DNA of 64,000 nt, taken from positions 91,336,728-91,400,727 of the forward strand of contig OX377204.1 of NCBI GenBank assembly GCA_947396885.1, read 5' to 3'. Below, one piece after another: positions 1 through 11,351 of this stretch (positions are counted from its first letter, which is position 1; each line of letters opens with the position of its first letter). The stretch is from Heligmosomoides polygyrus polygyrus. Taxonomy: Eukaryota > Nematoda > Chromadorea > Rhabditida > Heligmosomidae. A program made the position numbers and the translations under genes. Below the pieces are notes generated by a model. That model was not told the DNA's origin, made no database searches, and saw nothing but the letters and a program-made list of their open reading frames with translations.

Positions 1-690
1 TGAATTGTTTTTTATGTGGTCTGTTCTTTTCGCACTACTGTTGGAGTCATTATGCCTGCTGTTTTATCTATTATTTTTGGCAGTATTCAGAACCTTTGGG
101 CAAAGGATTTATACCTTTATTTTCCTACCGATTAGTTTCCATGCACACATTTCTTGAGTGCTTGTTTATGTTTTATTTTATCAAAAACTCCGTTTCTATC
201 TTCTTCTCTAGATATTCCTTTACAAGTGCGGTTGGGCCTCTTCAGGTGCTATGGAAGCATCGCAAGGGGTAACGTAATGTAGCAATTGCTCGCCTTGGTA
301 CGACCGGAAATATGGGCCGGACTCCTGGGTGTTACCTCTTCGTCAAGGGTGCTCGAAATTGACCTCTGCAATCACTGGAAGTCACACCATAGTTATACTG
401 AATGCCAACGCCTGCACTTTTTATGCCGATATAAATTTCAGTCGACTTTAATCAATCCCTTTCAAAACAACTCTACATAATATTATGCTCGCTATCCTTT
501 TTGGGATTTTTTTTAGTTCTCCGCTCTGAGTGTTTCTGAATAATCTGCAAAGACATTTCTCTCATGTCCCTGCAGTTCATAGTGGCTCATGAATTTGTTG
601 CTGTTGGTTCTTTTAGTTAGGCATTGTTATCTGATCGTTACTATATCTGCCTTCGTATGTTTGTTTTTTTGGCGCACTTTACGTGCAGCA
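1..690. other. No gene recognised; possible LINE 3' remnant
   Basis: No convincing coding region, splice structure or RNA gene is visible. The last part runs into an A/T tail at 691-724 after a motif containing GGCGCACTTTACGTGCAGCA, which resembles the end of a LINE 3' UTR on the plus strand. The 64-residue frame at 286-480 has no recognisable domain. Confidence 0.4.
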
Positions 691-724
691 ATAAATAATT
701 AAATAAATAAATAAATAAATAAAT
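691..724 (+). repeat. (AAAT)n tail, probable LINE 3' end
   Basis: ATAAATAATT is followed by repeated AAAT units. Similar AAAT/TTTA tails end several LINE fragments in this window (around 1057, 2001, 7976 and 56150), so a retrotransposon tail is more likely than an isolated microsatellite. Confidence 0.6.
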
Positions 725-982
725 ATGGCTTTGTTTCGCATTTTTGTTTCTGAAAACATTGTTTCTGAAGCCTACGGCACTTACTATAGTGGAAAGTGGG
801 ACTTACTATAGGTTGTTAAAGAAAAAGCAAAGTCTATGCAGTAACACTCTGTTGTCCAGCAACTAGTAACTCAATAAGTCTTGCAGTTAGCCTTCTTTCA
901 GTTCGTTTCATTTACTTACACGGAGTTATTAAATCTTGCGCAGATTTTGAAAATTGTCTGTCCGTAGACGAAAGGTAGTGGT

Positions 983-1052
983 GGCACAGTTGGAGGAGGA
1001 GCCGGCTGTTGCGCGCACAAGATTCTAGGTCGTTGGTTCAGATTTCGCACCC
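983..1052 (+). repeat. tRNA-like SINE head fragment (SINE-A related)
   Basis: GGTGGCACAGTTGGAGGAGG resembles an A box and GGTTCAGATTTCGCACCC a degenerate B box. Both match the 5' head of the SINE-A family seen throughout the window. The body is missing; the head runs straight into a (TTTA)n tract at about 1057. Confidence 0.6.
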
Positions 1053-1056
1053 AAAT

Positions 1057-1745
1057 GTATTTATTTATTTATTTATTCAATACGAACGCGATAAGCGCGA
1101 CCGCTAGATACACAGACAAAACAATAGAACAGTACAAGCGAGGCGCAACATCAAAAACATACTCAGGGAAAAACAGAAGAAACATAGCAACGAATCAAAT
1201 GAAAAGATGTCAAATCTGCAATCAAAAATAGCATAACACAGCTTACTTAAAAAGCAACCAGAGTCAAAGAAATAAAAAAGACACCTCAGTCTAAGCCTCA
1301 TAACTCAGCAACGACTTTTGAAAGGACCGCTTAAGCTGCAGCAGAGAAAAGGAGGTTTGCATACATTTCGTCACCCTAAGATAAGCGCTTGCTGTCCAAT
1401 GAGGGAAGAGTCCTACCTTAAACCTGCTCCTAGGGCAGGAGAGGAAAATCTTTTACATGCTCTCCCTTAGTGTGAGAAACTCGCATTGTAAAGAAACTGG
1501 ATTCCCTATAACGCGGTTGGTGCAGTAACTTATGGACCATGCAAATATCAAAGATTTTTATGCGAGATGGCAGGGAATGGAGACCTAAGTATTTATTCCT
1601 TATCGAGGCTTTAGGTACCCTGGAGTACAAAAAGCCCTCAATACAAATAAGCACCTTGCGAGTGAAGTTATTTTGTACCTTTTGCAGGGCATTAATCAGG
1701 TTTTTCCTACTGGGGGAGAAGACCGTAGTGGAGGACTCCACTAAC
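1057..1745 (-). mobile_element. CR1-like LINE, 3' fragment
   Basis: Minus-strand frame 1430-1741 encodes about 100 residues including SLQNNFTRK-like (here VQNNFTRKV) and LHSLPSRIKIFDICMVHKLL. This is the usual C-terminal region after the reverse transcriptase of CR1-type LINEs. The fragment at 11457-12104 carries the related VQNSFTRKL. The 3' end is the (TTTA)n tract at 1057-1078, read as (AAAT)n on the coding strand. 5'-truncated and not functional. Confidence 0.65.
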
Positions 1746-1796
1746 GTGTTCTATTTACCAAGTGTTCTATTCCGCCGAGTTCAACGACTTCGTTGC

Positions 1797-1962
1797 AGAC
1801 AGGTCTGAAAAGGATAAAACGCAGACTTGTCCATCGGGTGGCCATCGCAAGTCATTGTAGCGGGTAAATACGCACTCATATCGCCCACGACATTTCGTAT
1901 ACGTAGAATGCGTGGCGCGTTTCGAGAGAGATTTCATTAACGCATTTATTCCCTTTTTCTTT
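1797..1962 (+). repeat. SINE-A, 3' portion
   Basis: Matches the SINE-A body from the ACTTGTCCATCGG segment through GTAGAATGCGTGGCGC to the TTTTATCC-like tail. The tRNA-like head is absent. It lies directly beside the LINE fragment that ends near 1745. Confidence 0.75.
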
Positions 1963-2000
1963 TATCCGTTTTTCAATAAAGTTTACATTGTATCCCTTCC

Positions 2001-2077
2001 ATTTATTTATTTATTTATTTATTGTAATCCGTGCAAAATGCTATTATAGCATCGACATCAAAAATAAACACAGGACA
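2001..2077 (-). repeat. LINE 3' tail fragment
   Basis: A (TTTA)n tract is followed by a short stretch resembling the 3' UTR of the minus-strand LINEs in this window. There is no coding sequence. Confidence 0.4.
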
Positions 2078-2089
2078 CTGTGAAGATAA

Positions 2090-2381
2090 GGATAAGGATA
2101 AAGGACGGCGTTACTCAATCCCTTCTGGGATGCGCCAGCGCATTCTACTTCTACGGGATGTCGTGGAGGCATCATGAATGTGTATTTGGCCATACAATGA
2201 CTTGCGGTGGCGAGCCGATGAGCAAGTCAGCGCTTTATCCTTCCCAGACAAGTCTGGTACCAATTCACGACCCCGGAGGGATGGAAGGCTTGATTGGCCT
2301 GGGCGGGAAATCCGAACCAGGAACCTGGTATCGGGTGCACGCGACAGTCGCGCCTCCTCCGACTGCGCTACACGCGCCCTT
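2090..2381 (-). mobile_element. SINE-A, full-length copy with target duplication
   Basis: tRNA-derived SINE in reverse orientation: tail GGATAAGGATAAAGGACGG at the left, head with TGCGCTACACGCGCCC at the right. It is flanked by a perfect 12-bp direct repeat CTGTGAAGATAA (2078-2089 and 2382-2393), which shows retrotransposition. Open frames across it have no protein relatives here except other SINE copies, so they are not genes. Confidence 0.93.
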
Positions 2382-2393
2382 CTGTGAAGATAA

Positions 2394-3120
2394 TAAGTAG
2401 AAAAACAGGAGCAATCAGTACAACCATGTAGTCGATTAAAAGTGGACTGCTAAGGAACTTCCCGCAGGTGCCTGCTATTGAGATCTCTAGGAACTTGTTC
2501 AATTAATAAGTAACCTTTCTTGAGCGGTTAAACCATAAGCCGTAAGCAAACCCTGAAGTGTTTGGTCTGCAAAGTACAGACGGCTCTCCATCTCTACGGC
2601 TGACTTCCAATTGTTTTCCTGTCGAATAGTTTGGTCGATCCGAACAGCACTCTCATTGAGAAGCAGCCACGAAAATTCAATTTTTTCACCATTCTTTTCT
2701 AAATGCTTCCGACTTATGAGAAAGTAAACGCACGACAGTTTAATTCCGCTCCACTAGACAATCTCCTCGCCTCAGTAGGCGTTGTCGGTGATTTGTTTCT
2801 CGTAATGCACTCGCGGCCAAAGTGATTTGGCTGGTACTCGTTAACCTTATTGGAGGTGATTGAAGCGTGCATGAGTAATTAGGACTATGATTACGGCAGG
2901 TGCTTGAGGGCATGTAGCAGCAGAAACGGGACTGATTGTGGAGCGAGATATTCAGCGCCATTTTCCGCTAGTGCGTGCTCTAAAAAGGTGTGAAGTGAAG
3001 TCGTAAATGCCGCCGTTCACGAGGTCACCCTGAAGTGACCCATAATTTGGGTCCCGCTTCGGAAAACTAAGTCTTTCACGCTTCCGGATTCCTGTGAATT
3101 GATGTCAGATATTTTTGGAA
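2394..3120. other. No feature recognised
   Basis: Neither strand carries a domain, intron-exon pattern or repeat that I can match elsewhere in the window. Confidence 0.4.
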
Positions 3121-3135
3121 GCGTGTAGTGCAGTT

Positions 3136-3431
3136 GGAGCGCGTGTAGCGCAGTCGGAAAAGGTGCCGGCTGTCGCGTGTACCTGATACCACGTTCCTGG
3201 TTCGGATTTCCCGCCCAAGCCAACCTAGCCTTCCATCCCTCCGGGGTCGGTGAGTTGGTACCATATTCGTCTTGTACGGATAAAACGCTGACTTGTTCTT
3301 CGGATGGCCACCGCAAGCCAATGTGTGGCAAAATACGCATTCAAATCATCTGCACAATATCCTGTAGAAGTAGAATGCGTGGCGCATCCCAAAGAGGATT
3401 TTGTAACGCTGTCCTCTATCCGTTATCCCTT
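3136..3431 (+). mobile_element. SINE-A copy
   Basis: Head TGTAGCGCAGTCGGAAAAGG (A box), GGTTCGGATTTCCC (B-box-like), the conserved body and a tail CCTCTATCCGTTATCCC. A second, partial head (GTGTAGTGCAGTTGGAGCGC) precedes it at about 3122, so the head was duplicated or a second copy was truncated here. Confidence 0.9.
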
Positions 3432-3477
3432 TTTGAGAACGACAATGCACTGTAGGCTCTCCTCATAACGATGTTTT

Positions 3478-3525
3478 GTTGCGATCAGAACTCTAGCGCC
3501 AGGCGGGACTCGAACCCGCACGAAT
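3478..3525 (-). repeat. SINE-B, 3' half of tRNA-like head
   Basis: On the minus strand GGGTTCGAGTCCCGCCTGGC is a canonical B box with T-stem. It is followed by GATCGCAACA, the sequence that follows this head in the SINE-B copies at 20.6 and 35.0 kb. The A-box half is not recognisable, so this is not a working tRNA gene. Confidence 0.6.
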
Positions 3526-3529
3526 GATG

Positions 3530-4561
3530 CGTACAGATTCGGTCCGACCTAAAACATAGGTACAACTTAACGTGCTGCAGATTACGTTAAAAATTGATAA
3601 CTGGATGCCGAGTTGAAACAAAAAGGTCACAGGGTTTGGTTATTTGTGCAAAAACTTCTGAATACCCATTTTTAAGCGTCGGCTTTGATGCCGCTGCAAA
3701 AGCTCAATTTAACAGGAAGTCGGTTCCGAAAGAACTGCGCGGCAGTTGAATGCCGCAATTCTGCTGTAAATGTCGCTTGTGCGAAAGTGTAGGGTCACAA
3801 AAAGAAAACACTGAACGGCGTGAAGGAGTTCAGTTTCGCCAAATTGGATTTAAATTTCAAAAACACGCAAGATCAGATTATTTCAGGGCGACGAAGAAAG
3901 GTCGTATGAATAGAGCTCAAAGGGAGAGCGAGCTTTGATCGAATTTCGGGGCTACTCATGTTACTCACGAAAAATTGCAAAAAAAAATGAGAGCGAGCAA
4001 CCTCAGAACAGCTGTAGGACAGCGTTCCGCGTAAGAGCTTTGGATAGCGTTTGAAAGGCTATAGGGAAGCACGAGATATTCGGTCTTGAAGGTGAGCAGT
4101 TCTCGACCTCGACCTTCAGACAAAGGAACCAATGTTCAGTAAAAGTATAGGTGTGGAAGTCGGGCTAGAAACCTCGGTGATCAGACGCCGGTCAAGAGTA
4201 GTAACCTGGACGGGAATTTTTAGGATACGAAAACCGCATGGAGCCGAAATGTAAACCAGTGCTTCGACAACAAAGACTCCGCCCTTTACATAGGGTACTC
4301 GGGCTCCTTCAGTTTCTACTAAACGAAGGAAAAGTCGCCGTAAAAAGAGAAGGTAAGAGCAATTCATAGAAAAAAAATTTACTGAAGTTATACAAAAAAA
4401 GACAAGGCCTTCCTTTATTCTTCGTAGAACGACAGTAAATAGTTAACTAATTTTAATTTTTGTTGCTGATTTTTTCTAATTTCTTACTTCTGACATTATG
4501 TTATTCGCAATTTATCGTGCATGTATTGTGTATCTTTTGTGTGCGCTACATTGTAAAAATA
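3530..4561. other. No gene recognised
   Basis: Short frames only (such as 3750-3938 and 4116-4367) with no domain, signal peptide or splice support. Confidence 0.4.
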
Positions 4562-4628
4562 TACCATTTTCACGTCGAACTGGAAACTTTTCAAATCAAA
4601 TTGAACACTCTTCAAATCAAATAATGAC

Positions 4629-4676
<48 letters not shown>
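4629..4676. repeat. (AAT)n microsatellite
   Basis: About 16 uninterrupted AAT units. The poly-Asn and poly-Tyr frames across it are artefacts. Confidence 0.97.
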
Positions 4677-4677
<1 letters not shown>

Positions 4678-4740
4678 TATACTGCTTCTCTAGATACCTC
4701 TGCATATATATTATTTATGGCGCACAAATATGAGCATTGT

Positions 4741-4763
4741 AATAAATAAATAAATAAATAAAT
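4741..4763. repeat. (AAAT)n microsatellite or LINE tail
   Basis: Five to six AAAT units follow TATGGCGCACAAATATGAGC, which resembles the motif before the tail at 691-724. This suggests a short LINE 3' end inserted in the TIR element. Confidence 0.6.
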
Positions 4764-5863
4764 GGAACACTTTTCAAATCAAATTGGACACTTTTCTAAG
4801 CTGGCCTATGAACTTTGAAATCCAATTGAACGTCTTCCAAATTAAGACGAGCTTCTTCCGTGTTAAACTAAAGACTCTCCAAAAGGTTAGAATAATTTTT
4901 TGTTCAAGTAAAACTCAAAATAACTTTTTATATTTCTAAACCTTAGCTGCCGAATGAGTAAAATAATTCTAAAAATTTTTATTTAAAAAATAAGGTAAAT
5001 TTTGTGTAAAGGCGTAACAGGGCAGCAGTCATATGCTGCATTAAAAGACAGGATCGCGCCATGCACTCAAAAAGTTTAACGCAACGTTTATTTGATTGAT
5101 GGTGTAGATACTGATTACATGCAGCAAAAGAGGGATAAGTGTGTTTTTTTACAGTTGTTTGTGTTGCTCCGCTTACAAGTGCGAAACTGCAGGCAAACAA
5201 AAATTTTGCTATCAATCGAATGAAAATCGTTAACTTTCGGACGAGGGCATGGCGCATTCTTTGTTTGGCAGTATAAAATGGCCGCCTTCCTGCTCTTTAA
5301 AACAAACTTTAATTTATTGTTTTTCTCGAAAAATACAATTTTTATAAAGTTTCAAACTATGATTTCTTTTATTGGGAGGAAATTGAAACTTCAAATAAAA
5401 GTTACACTAGAATATTCCTTGAACAAAAAAAAAATATTCTAACCTTTTTGGAAAATCTCTAATTCAATGTATAAAAGTTCATTTTGATTTGAAAGAGTTC
5501 GCTTTGATTTGAAAAGTCCTAGGTTAGCTTGGAAGAGTGTCCAATTTCGTTTGAAAACTGTCCAATTCGACCTGAAAATGGTATAAATAAATACATAAAT
5601 AAAAGAATAAGGAAAATTGGAACAAGGGTTCGTTACGCGACTGGCTTCAGGTGATCCATTGTCGTAGGCTCCTCCCAAAGGTTCTCAGAGAAGGGCTAAG
5701 TTCGACCTACTCCAGTCTCAGGGGAAGGAGGGACTGCTAAAAGCGAAGCAAACACAAGCAGAGGGTCCTATCCCCGAAAGGAAAGAATGCTTTTCTTTTA
5801 GGGGTTATCTCAGTCTCTGGTAAATAGTTCAATTACAGTATTTCCGTCTTTAGCAAGGCGAAG

Positions 5864-6157
5864 GGCGCGTGCCGCGCAGTCGCAAGAAGCTCCGGCAGTC
5901 GCTTGCACCCGATATCAGGTTCCTGGTTCGGATTTCCCGCCCAGGCCAACCAAGCCCTCCATCCCTCCGGGGTCGGTGAATTGGTACCAGACTTGTCTGG
6001 AAGGATTGAGCGCTGACTTGTTCATCGGCTAGCCACCGCGAGTCATCCACCGAGTATGGCCAAATACGCACTCAAGTCGCCTCCACGACATCCCGTTGAA
6101 GTAGAATGCGTGGCGCATCCCAAAAGGGATTGAGTAACGCCGTCCTTTATCCTTTTT
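5864..6157 (+). mobile_element. SINE-A copy
   Basis: Near full length: head GCGTGCCGCGCAGTCGCAAG with a mutated A box, GGTTCGGATTTCCCGCCCAG, body, and tail CGCCGTCCTTTATCC. No clear target duplication. Confidence 0.9.
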
Positions 6158-7684
6158 AATACCCCAACGATTCTTAACAAGACCTAAGTATGGTCTTGTA
6201 TAGTATCTAAATGTTGTATACCTCTCTGCCTGGTATACAAATCTGCTGGGTCTCCTTCCAGCGACCCGTCTGCTCCGAGAGCCACTCGGTGAAAGAGAGA
6301 AGTAGAGAAGATTTATTAAGGGGAAGATGAGGAGAATAATAGCCACAACTGGGGAGTCGTGGACCCGACCTTAGCATGCCAAGGCCTCCTGCTGCCGGCC
6401 TTTTATGCAGTCCGCTTCCCGCCTCGCCTGCTCGCGATCTACTTACTTGTTAGCGGGAGACCACTCCTTGGGTGGTCATCGGCGTCCAACATGCCGAACA
6501 CGGACTCAGCCATAAGGTCAAACGTCTGGGTCACTGCCACAACACTAAAAATGAGCACAAGGGTAAAATTCATTTTTGCTGCGGGCCACTGGGTAGTTTA
6601 AAAATGGCAAAAAAATTGTCGCCTAGTAAGCCTGTTCCGACTTGCAGCGGACTCGAGAGGAATGGGAACCACAGAGTTAATCCGCGGTATAAAAAAAACT
6701 GGCCCACAATGAGGTAAAAATGGAAACTTCGCATGAATTTGGTCTAAAGTGAACGCGGCAGATGAACAACACTGGTTACATGGGAAATAATACGTACCCT
6801 TTTCCGTCCTTGAGTTAATAGGCGACAAGTTTTTACCCTTTCTGGAACACCTAGAAGGCAGCAGCGAAAACGAACTTCAACGCTGTGCTCCATGTGAGAT
6901 CCCCTACAAGACCAGGTGCAGGTCTGTTTGAGAATCATTGGATTAAGTTTACAGTTGTCCTTTTTTTACAGTGCTACCTCAGGTTACTCTAGCGCTAAAT
7001 TTGCCCGCACTAGGTAACATCAATATATCACGCAAAAATGCAATGCATGGCGTATCCTAGGGAACGTTGTCAAGACGATGTTCCTCTTGTTCGATTTACC
7101 ATGAAGGAATTTTCTCTCACTCTGCAACTTCGGAAACACGCGGTAGTGTTCCACAGAAGGAAGTAAAGCGTTGTTCTTAATAAGATTCTACACCTTAACC
7201 ATGGTAGTAAGAAAATGGAGAGCAGGATCCAGAAGCAAAACTATTCCATAAAGATGAAGAGCAGGCCGAAGATTGAATGCGAGGGAGCTCAAAGCTCGAC
7301 TAAAAGCTCAAACCGGGTACTCCGTGAGCTGCTTGCGCCAAAGCCTTTCAAAATTAATTCATTCCGGATTCCTAGTCGTCTCAGCGTTCCTTTCGCTTCC
7401 CGCTAAAAACGACCAAACAATGAGCCATGCGCACAGGAAACGCTTAGACTAAAGTCTTCTTACCACGACTTATCAAGCTAAATAATTCGATTTAAGCATT
7501 AGGCATGACGCCGTCGAAAATATAATGATGTCTGTGTGCTTTTCAAACTCACATCTGGCCTAAATGATGTCGATGTCTCAAGATTTTGTCGATTAATAAT
7601 GTCCAGAACTAAGGGTAGCTTAGATAAAATATATTACGGTGTACTCAAAACGAATACTACATAGATGTTGTGGTTTCAGAAGAG
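6158..7684. other. No gene recognised
   Basis: Frames of 60-105 residues on both strands (such as 6359-6601, 6472-6717 and 6598-6828) overlap each other and show no domain, signal peptide or splice pattern. The stretch at about 6370-6530 appears richer in G+C than its surroundings. Confidence 0.4.
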
Positions 7685-7858
7685 CTGGGGCCAGATTTAT
7701 CAACGACTTACAGCAATTTAATGGAAAAATACACTCGAAATCCCTGATAGCGCTGCTGAAATGTTTCACATATCGTATATCGCTTGATAAGCTTCCAGGG
7801 ATTTCGGCTCTATTTTCTCTGTTAAATTGCTGTAAATCGCTGATGAATCCGGCCCTGG
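7685..7858. mobile_element. Foldback MITE, family A (GGGGCCGGATTCATCAACGA), copy 1
   Basis: The two halves are imperfect reverse complements. The left end has GGGGCCAGATTTATCAACGA; the right end reversed has AGGGCCGGATTCATCAGCGA. The inner arms share TTACAGCAATTTAA and CGAAATCCCTG. Three more copies lie at 31.2, 33.7 and 35.2 kb. No coding capacity. Confidence 0.8.
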
Positions 7859-8246
7859 TTCCAGCTTCACCTCACTGAATTTCTGCACCCCTCCTTCGTC
7901 GGCGTATAACCGGCTGTTCAGGTACATATCTATAAATGAGCTTCTGCATTTCTAGACTTCAAGTATATACATTTATTTATTTATTTATTTATTTATCACT
8001 ACATGGATAACCATGCACAATAAGAACAACAGATGTCATTATAAACACAAGTGAAAGTCATTGTAAACAGGAAAAAACAAAGCAAGCAACAAGAAATGAT
8101 CGTAAATATGAAAACTACTAAGCTGCATCCTGAAGATATCGATCAAGAAGTTTTTTATATTGCTGTAATGAATTGGGTATGACGTGTTTTTTAGATAACC
8201 TCAAAATTTCAGAGCCAGCACAGCAAGTGAAGAATTAAGGACATAT

Positions 8247-8263
8247 ATTGCTTTTTGCTCTGG
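8247..8263 (+). repeat. Target-site duplication, left copy
   Basis: ATTGCTTTTTGCTCTGG (17 bp) is repeated exactly at 11335-11351, on the other side of the RTE element. It marks the insertion site in the older LINE. Confidence 0.95.
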
Positions 8264-8553
8264 GGTGGCGATGTCCGTTCCTCCACGTGGTGCCACTGGA
8301 AACTGCCCGCTCTGCGAGCTAAGCCTAACACGGACATTCGATTGCAGGCGACAGGCCCTTGTGACAGGCCAGCCTACGAACACCCATGTCACATCACATG
8401 GTTCATGACATTGCAAGTTTTTCGTGATAGTGCTACGGCGTCCGCGGGAGCGGACGCGCACTCGCAGAGCCCGGCGAGTGTGAGAAGTATGCGAGGGTCC
8501 CTGATGCGAGGACGGCATCGGGGGGCAACTGAGCTAGTCCGAAAGGGGGTACG

Positions 8554-9230
8554 TTGACGGGCCGCTCGTGCGAGTTGGTTGATGCACTGGAGCGTAGAAG
8601 AGTTGATTTCTGTGCGGTGCAGGAGACGAGGTGGTCCTGCCGCAAGTCAAGGGACATAAGACGTGGCTTCAAGGCCGTTCTATGTGGAAGTCCCAGGACC
8701 ACCAGTGGTGTCGGAATAATCGTCTCCGAACGATTTCGTGACTCGATTGTAAGCGTTGAGCGCTTTGACGATCGATTGATGAAGATTGTTGTCGCCGCTA
8801 AGGAGCGACTCTACCACTTCTTCTCTGCGTATGCTCCGCAGACTGGCTGCTCCGATCAAGCCAAGGATGAGTTTTGGAACCTGCTGGATGAGAAGACAGC
8901 AGTGGTACCGTCGAAAAATGTCATCATAGTCGCTGGTGACCTTAATGGGCACGTAGGTGCTACGAAAGACGAGTACAGCTGTCATGGTGGTTTCGGATAC
9001 GGATCACGTAACGCCGATGGTGAGCGCATTCTTGAGTATGCGGAATCGCATAGTCTCACCATTGTAAACACCGTCTTCCGAAAACGCGACTCCCACCTCA
9101 TCTCATATTATAGTGGGAGCTCCAAATCTCAGATAGACTTTGTGCTTGTGAAGGATTGTGACCGGAGTCTTGTCACAGACGCGAAGATCGTGCCGTATGG
9201 GACGACCGCTGATCTGCACTCTGAAGATTG
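8554..9230 (+). pseudogene. RTE endonuclease domain (5' part of the frameshifted polyprotein)
   Basis: Apurinic-type endonuclease that would nick target DNA for target-primed reverse transcription. Visible motifs are VDFCAVQETRW near residue 15, YAPQTG, the metal-site motif GDLNGHVG, GYGSRNADGERIL, and SQIDFVLV near the end of the domain. The frame is open from after a stop at 8530; upstream in-frame GGTLTGRS suggests the ancestral start was further 5', since no ATG is seen at 8554 (codon TTG). The frame continues to 9465, but after about 9210 the conserved protein moves to the next frame, so the polyprotein is broken by an indel there. Confidence 0.9.
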
Positions 9231-11326
9231 TCCCTCCGAGGCTGAAGCAGGTCGAGCGATGCGGTGCTGCAAGAATCAAGTGGTGGCGAATGAGAGAGAA
9301 GGAAGCAGCTGTGATTTCTCGCGTGCGGTTACCGACAGTCACGACTGTCGACGAAACTTGGAAGAAAACGACCGACGCGATTCGTCAAGCTGCACAGTCG
9401 GAACTCGGCATTACGAAGCCTGGGCGACGGAAGGTCGACAAGCAGGTATGGCTGTGGACAGATGACGTGAAAGCAAAAGTGCGAGAGAAGAAGTCGCTTT
9501 ATCATGTGTTTCTCGGCGAAAAGACGGCCGATAACTGGCGGAATTACCAAGAAGCGAGGAAAGCTTCAAAGAAGGCCGTGGCTGTTGCAAAAGCCACTCA
9601 TTATGGAGATGTCAACGAGAAGCTCGAGTCACGCGATGGTGAGCGGTATCTGTACCGGCTTGCTAAGAATCGCCATCGACAGACCGAGGATATTGAGAAG
9701 TTTTTCGGCATCAATGATGAGAACGGCCATCTTCTTACGGACCGCAAGAAGGCATTGAAGCGATGGCGCGACTACTTTGAGGAAATCTCTACAGTAGAAT
9801 TTCCTCATCCAGCCATCCCTTCCACGGCTCCAACCCACGGCCCCGTTCAGAAGATCACCGTGGAGGGGATTGAAGCGGCTTTGAAGAAGATGAAGCCAGG
9901 CAAAGCGACTGGGCCCGATGACGTGGCAGCTGATTTATGGAAGTCCAAGTACTGGTACCCTGCTGAGTGGTTGGCGAAGTTCTTTAATCAGGTTGTGGCG
10001 GAGAAGAAAGTGCCTGAGTGTTGGCGTCAAAGTACGACGATTCCAATTTTGAAGAAGAAGGGCAGTCCTGCAGACTGCTCCAATTACCGTCCGATTCGCT
10101 TGCTTTCGCACAGCATGAAGATCTTTGAGCGAGTTGTCGATGGACAAATTCGGGACATCGTCCAGCTTTCCAGCAATCAGTGCGGCTTCGTAGCTGGCTG
10201 TGGCACCGTTGATGCCATACATGCCGTTCGCCTCCTGATAGAGAAGCATCGCGAGAAACAGAAGCCAGTGCATATCGCCTTTCTCGACTTGGAGAAGGCC
10301 TTTGACCGCTTACCGCGTGAAGTGATATGGTACGCCCTGCGTCAACATGGAGTTCCTGAAGAGCTCATAGAGTGGGTGCGAATTCTCTACTCTTGTCCAA
10401 AGAGTCGAGTTCAAGCTGCAGCTGGAACCTCGATGGAGTTCCCCATCTCTGTCGGGGTACACCAGAATTCTGCGCTTTCCCCACTCCTCTTTGTTGTCGT
10501 CATGGATGCCATCACACGAGATCTTCAGAAGCCCGTCCCTTGGACGTTGCTTTATGCCGATGATGTGATGCTCGCCAGCGAAGATAAAGGAGAACTTGAG
10601 CGAGAGTTGCAAGCTTGGTGTAATCGCTTGGAGCGGTTTGGACTCAGATTGAACGTGAAGAAGACCGAGTATTTAACGACGGACGTTACCGAGTCTAGCT
10701 CCATCAAGGTTAACGGCATCGAGCTTCCACGCACTGCGGTCTTTAAGTACCTGGGATCAGCAGTCGCGTCTGACGGCAAACTGATGGTCGAAGTGAATTC
10801 ACGCGTGAGTGCAGCTTGGTCCAAGTGGCGCTCGTTGACTGGCGTGCTCTGCGACAAGAAGATACCAGAGCGCTTTAAGTCGAAGATCTACAGAGCAGTC
10901 GTCCGGCCGGTAGCAATGTACGGCGCTGAGTGTTGGCCAGTGGCCAAGGTTGTTGAAACGCGCCTCAGCGTCATGGAGACGAAGATGCTGCGCTGGACGG
11001 CAGGAGTTACGCGCATGGACCGCATCCGAAACGATGCTATTCGGCAGAAGTTCGGTGTCGCGCCGATAACTGAGAATATGCGCGAAGCTCGCTTACGATG
11101 GTACGGCCACGTTCTGCGTGGAGAAGAAGACAGCGTTCGCAAGATAGGCCTTAACTTCGAGGTAATAGGAAAGCGGCCTAGGGGGCGCCCGAAGCAGCGC
11201 TGGGCTGATACGTTACATACGGACTTGAAAGTAGCTGGTGTCCACCCCGATCTAGCGCTGGATCGGGAAAGGTGGCGTCATGACACCAGAATAGCGGACC
11301 CCGCCACGAAGCGGGACAAACGCTAA
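9215..11326 (+). pseudogene. RTE reverse transcriptase (3' part of the frameshifted polyprotein)
   Basis: RNA-dependent DNA polymerase of the same element, open from 9158 in this frame and homologous from about RPLICTLKI onward. Ordered motifs: KMKPGKATGPDDV, NYRPIRLLSH, FLDLEKAFDRLPREV (motif A), the region around VHQNSALSPLLF where the usual GVHQGSALSP has Asn for Gly, and the catalytic LLYADDVMLA. The C-terminal tail has LRWYGHVLR and RGRPKQRW and ends in ADPATKRDKR. The catalytic Asp pair is intact. The frame join with the endonuclease is broken. About 720 residues without internal stops suggests a fairly recent insertion. Confidence 0.92.
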
Positions 11327-11334
11327 AGAAGAAG

Positions 11335-11351
11335 ATTGCTTTTTGCTCTGG
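11335..11351 (+). repeat. Target-site duplication, right copy
   Basis: Exact 17-bp repeat of 8247-8263. After it the LINE 3' UTR resumes. Confidence 0.95.

Larger units (their letters stand above)
4562..5583. mobile_element. TIR element, family TACCATTTTCAC (copy 1)
   Basis: The left end reads TACCATTTTCACGTCGAACT. The right end, reverse complemented, reads TACCATTTTCAGGTCGAATT. Both ends continue with matching sequence rich in TTTTCAAATCAAATTG. About 1.0 kb and no transposase frame, so non-autonomous. Related copies are at 54462-55275, 56128-57198 and 62620-63418, and another appears to begin at the right edge of the window. Confidence 0.75.
8264..11334 (+). mobile_element. RTE-clade non-LTR retrotransposon, nearly complete
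   Basis: About 3.07 kb between perfect 17-bp target duplications. A GC-rich 5' leader of about 270 bp precedes an endonuclease-reverse transcriptase reading frame. The 3' UTR is only a few bases and ends in GAAGAAG, a short-repeat tail typical of RTE rather than poly(A). It sits inside the 3' UTR of a CR1-like LINE. Its single obvious lesion is a frameshift near 9200-9215. Truncated relatives are at 33108-33469 and 49143-49815. Confidence 0.93.

Noticed and set aside
2080..2400. 106-residue frame with WRHHECVFGHTMTCGG-type sequence, repeated at many sites on both strands
   Set aside because: All such frames coincide with SINE-A copies and have no consistent start, stop or reading-frame preservation; they are non-coding SINE sequence.
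4496..4749. Poly-Tyr and poly-Asn proteins
   Set aside because: Translations of the AAT microsatellite.
8433..8985. Minus-strand frames over the RTE 5' half
   Set aside because: Antisense shadows; the plus strand has the endonuclease motifs.
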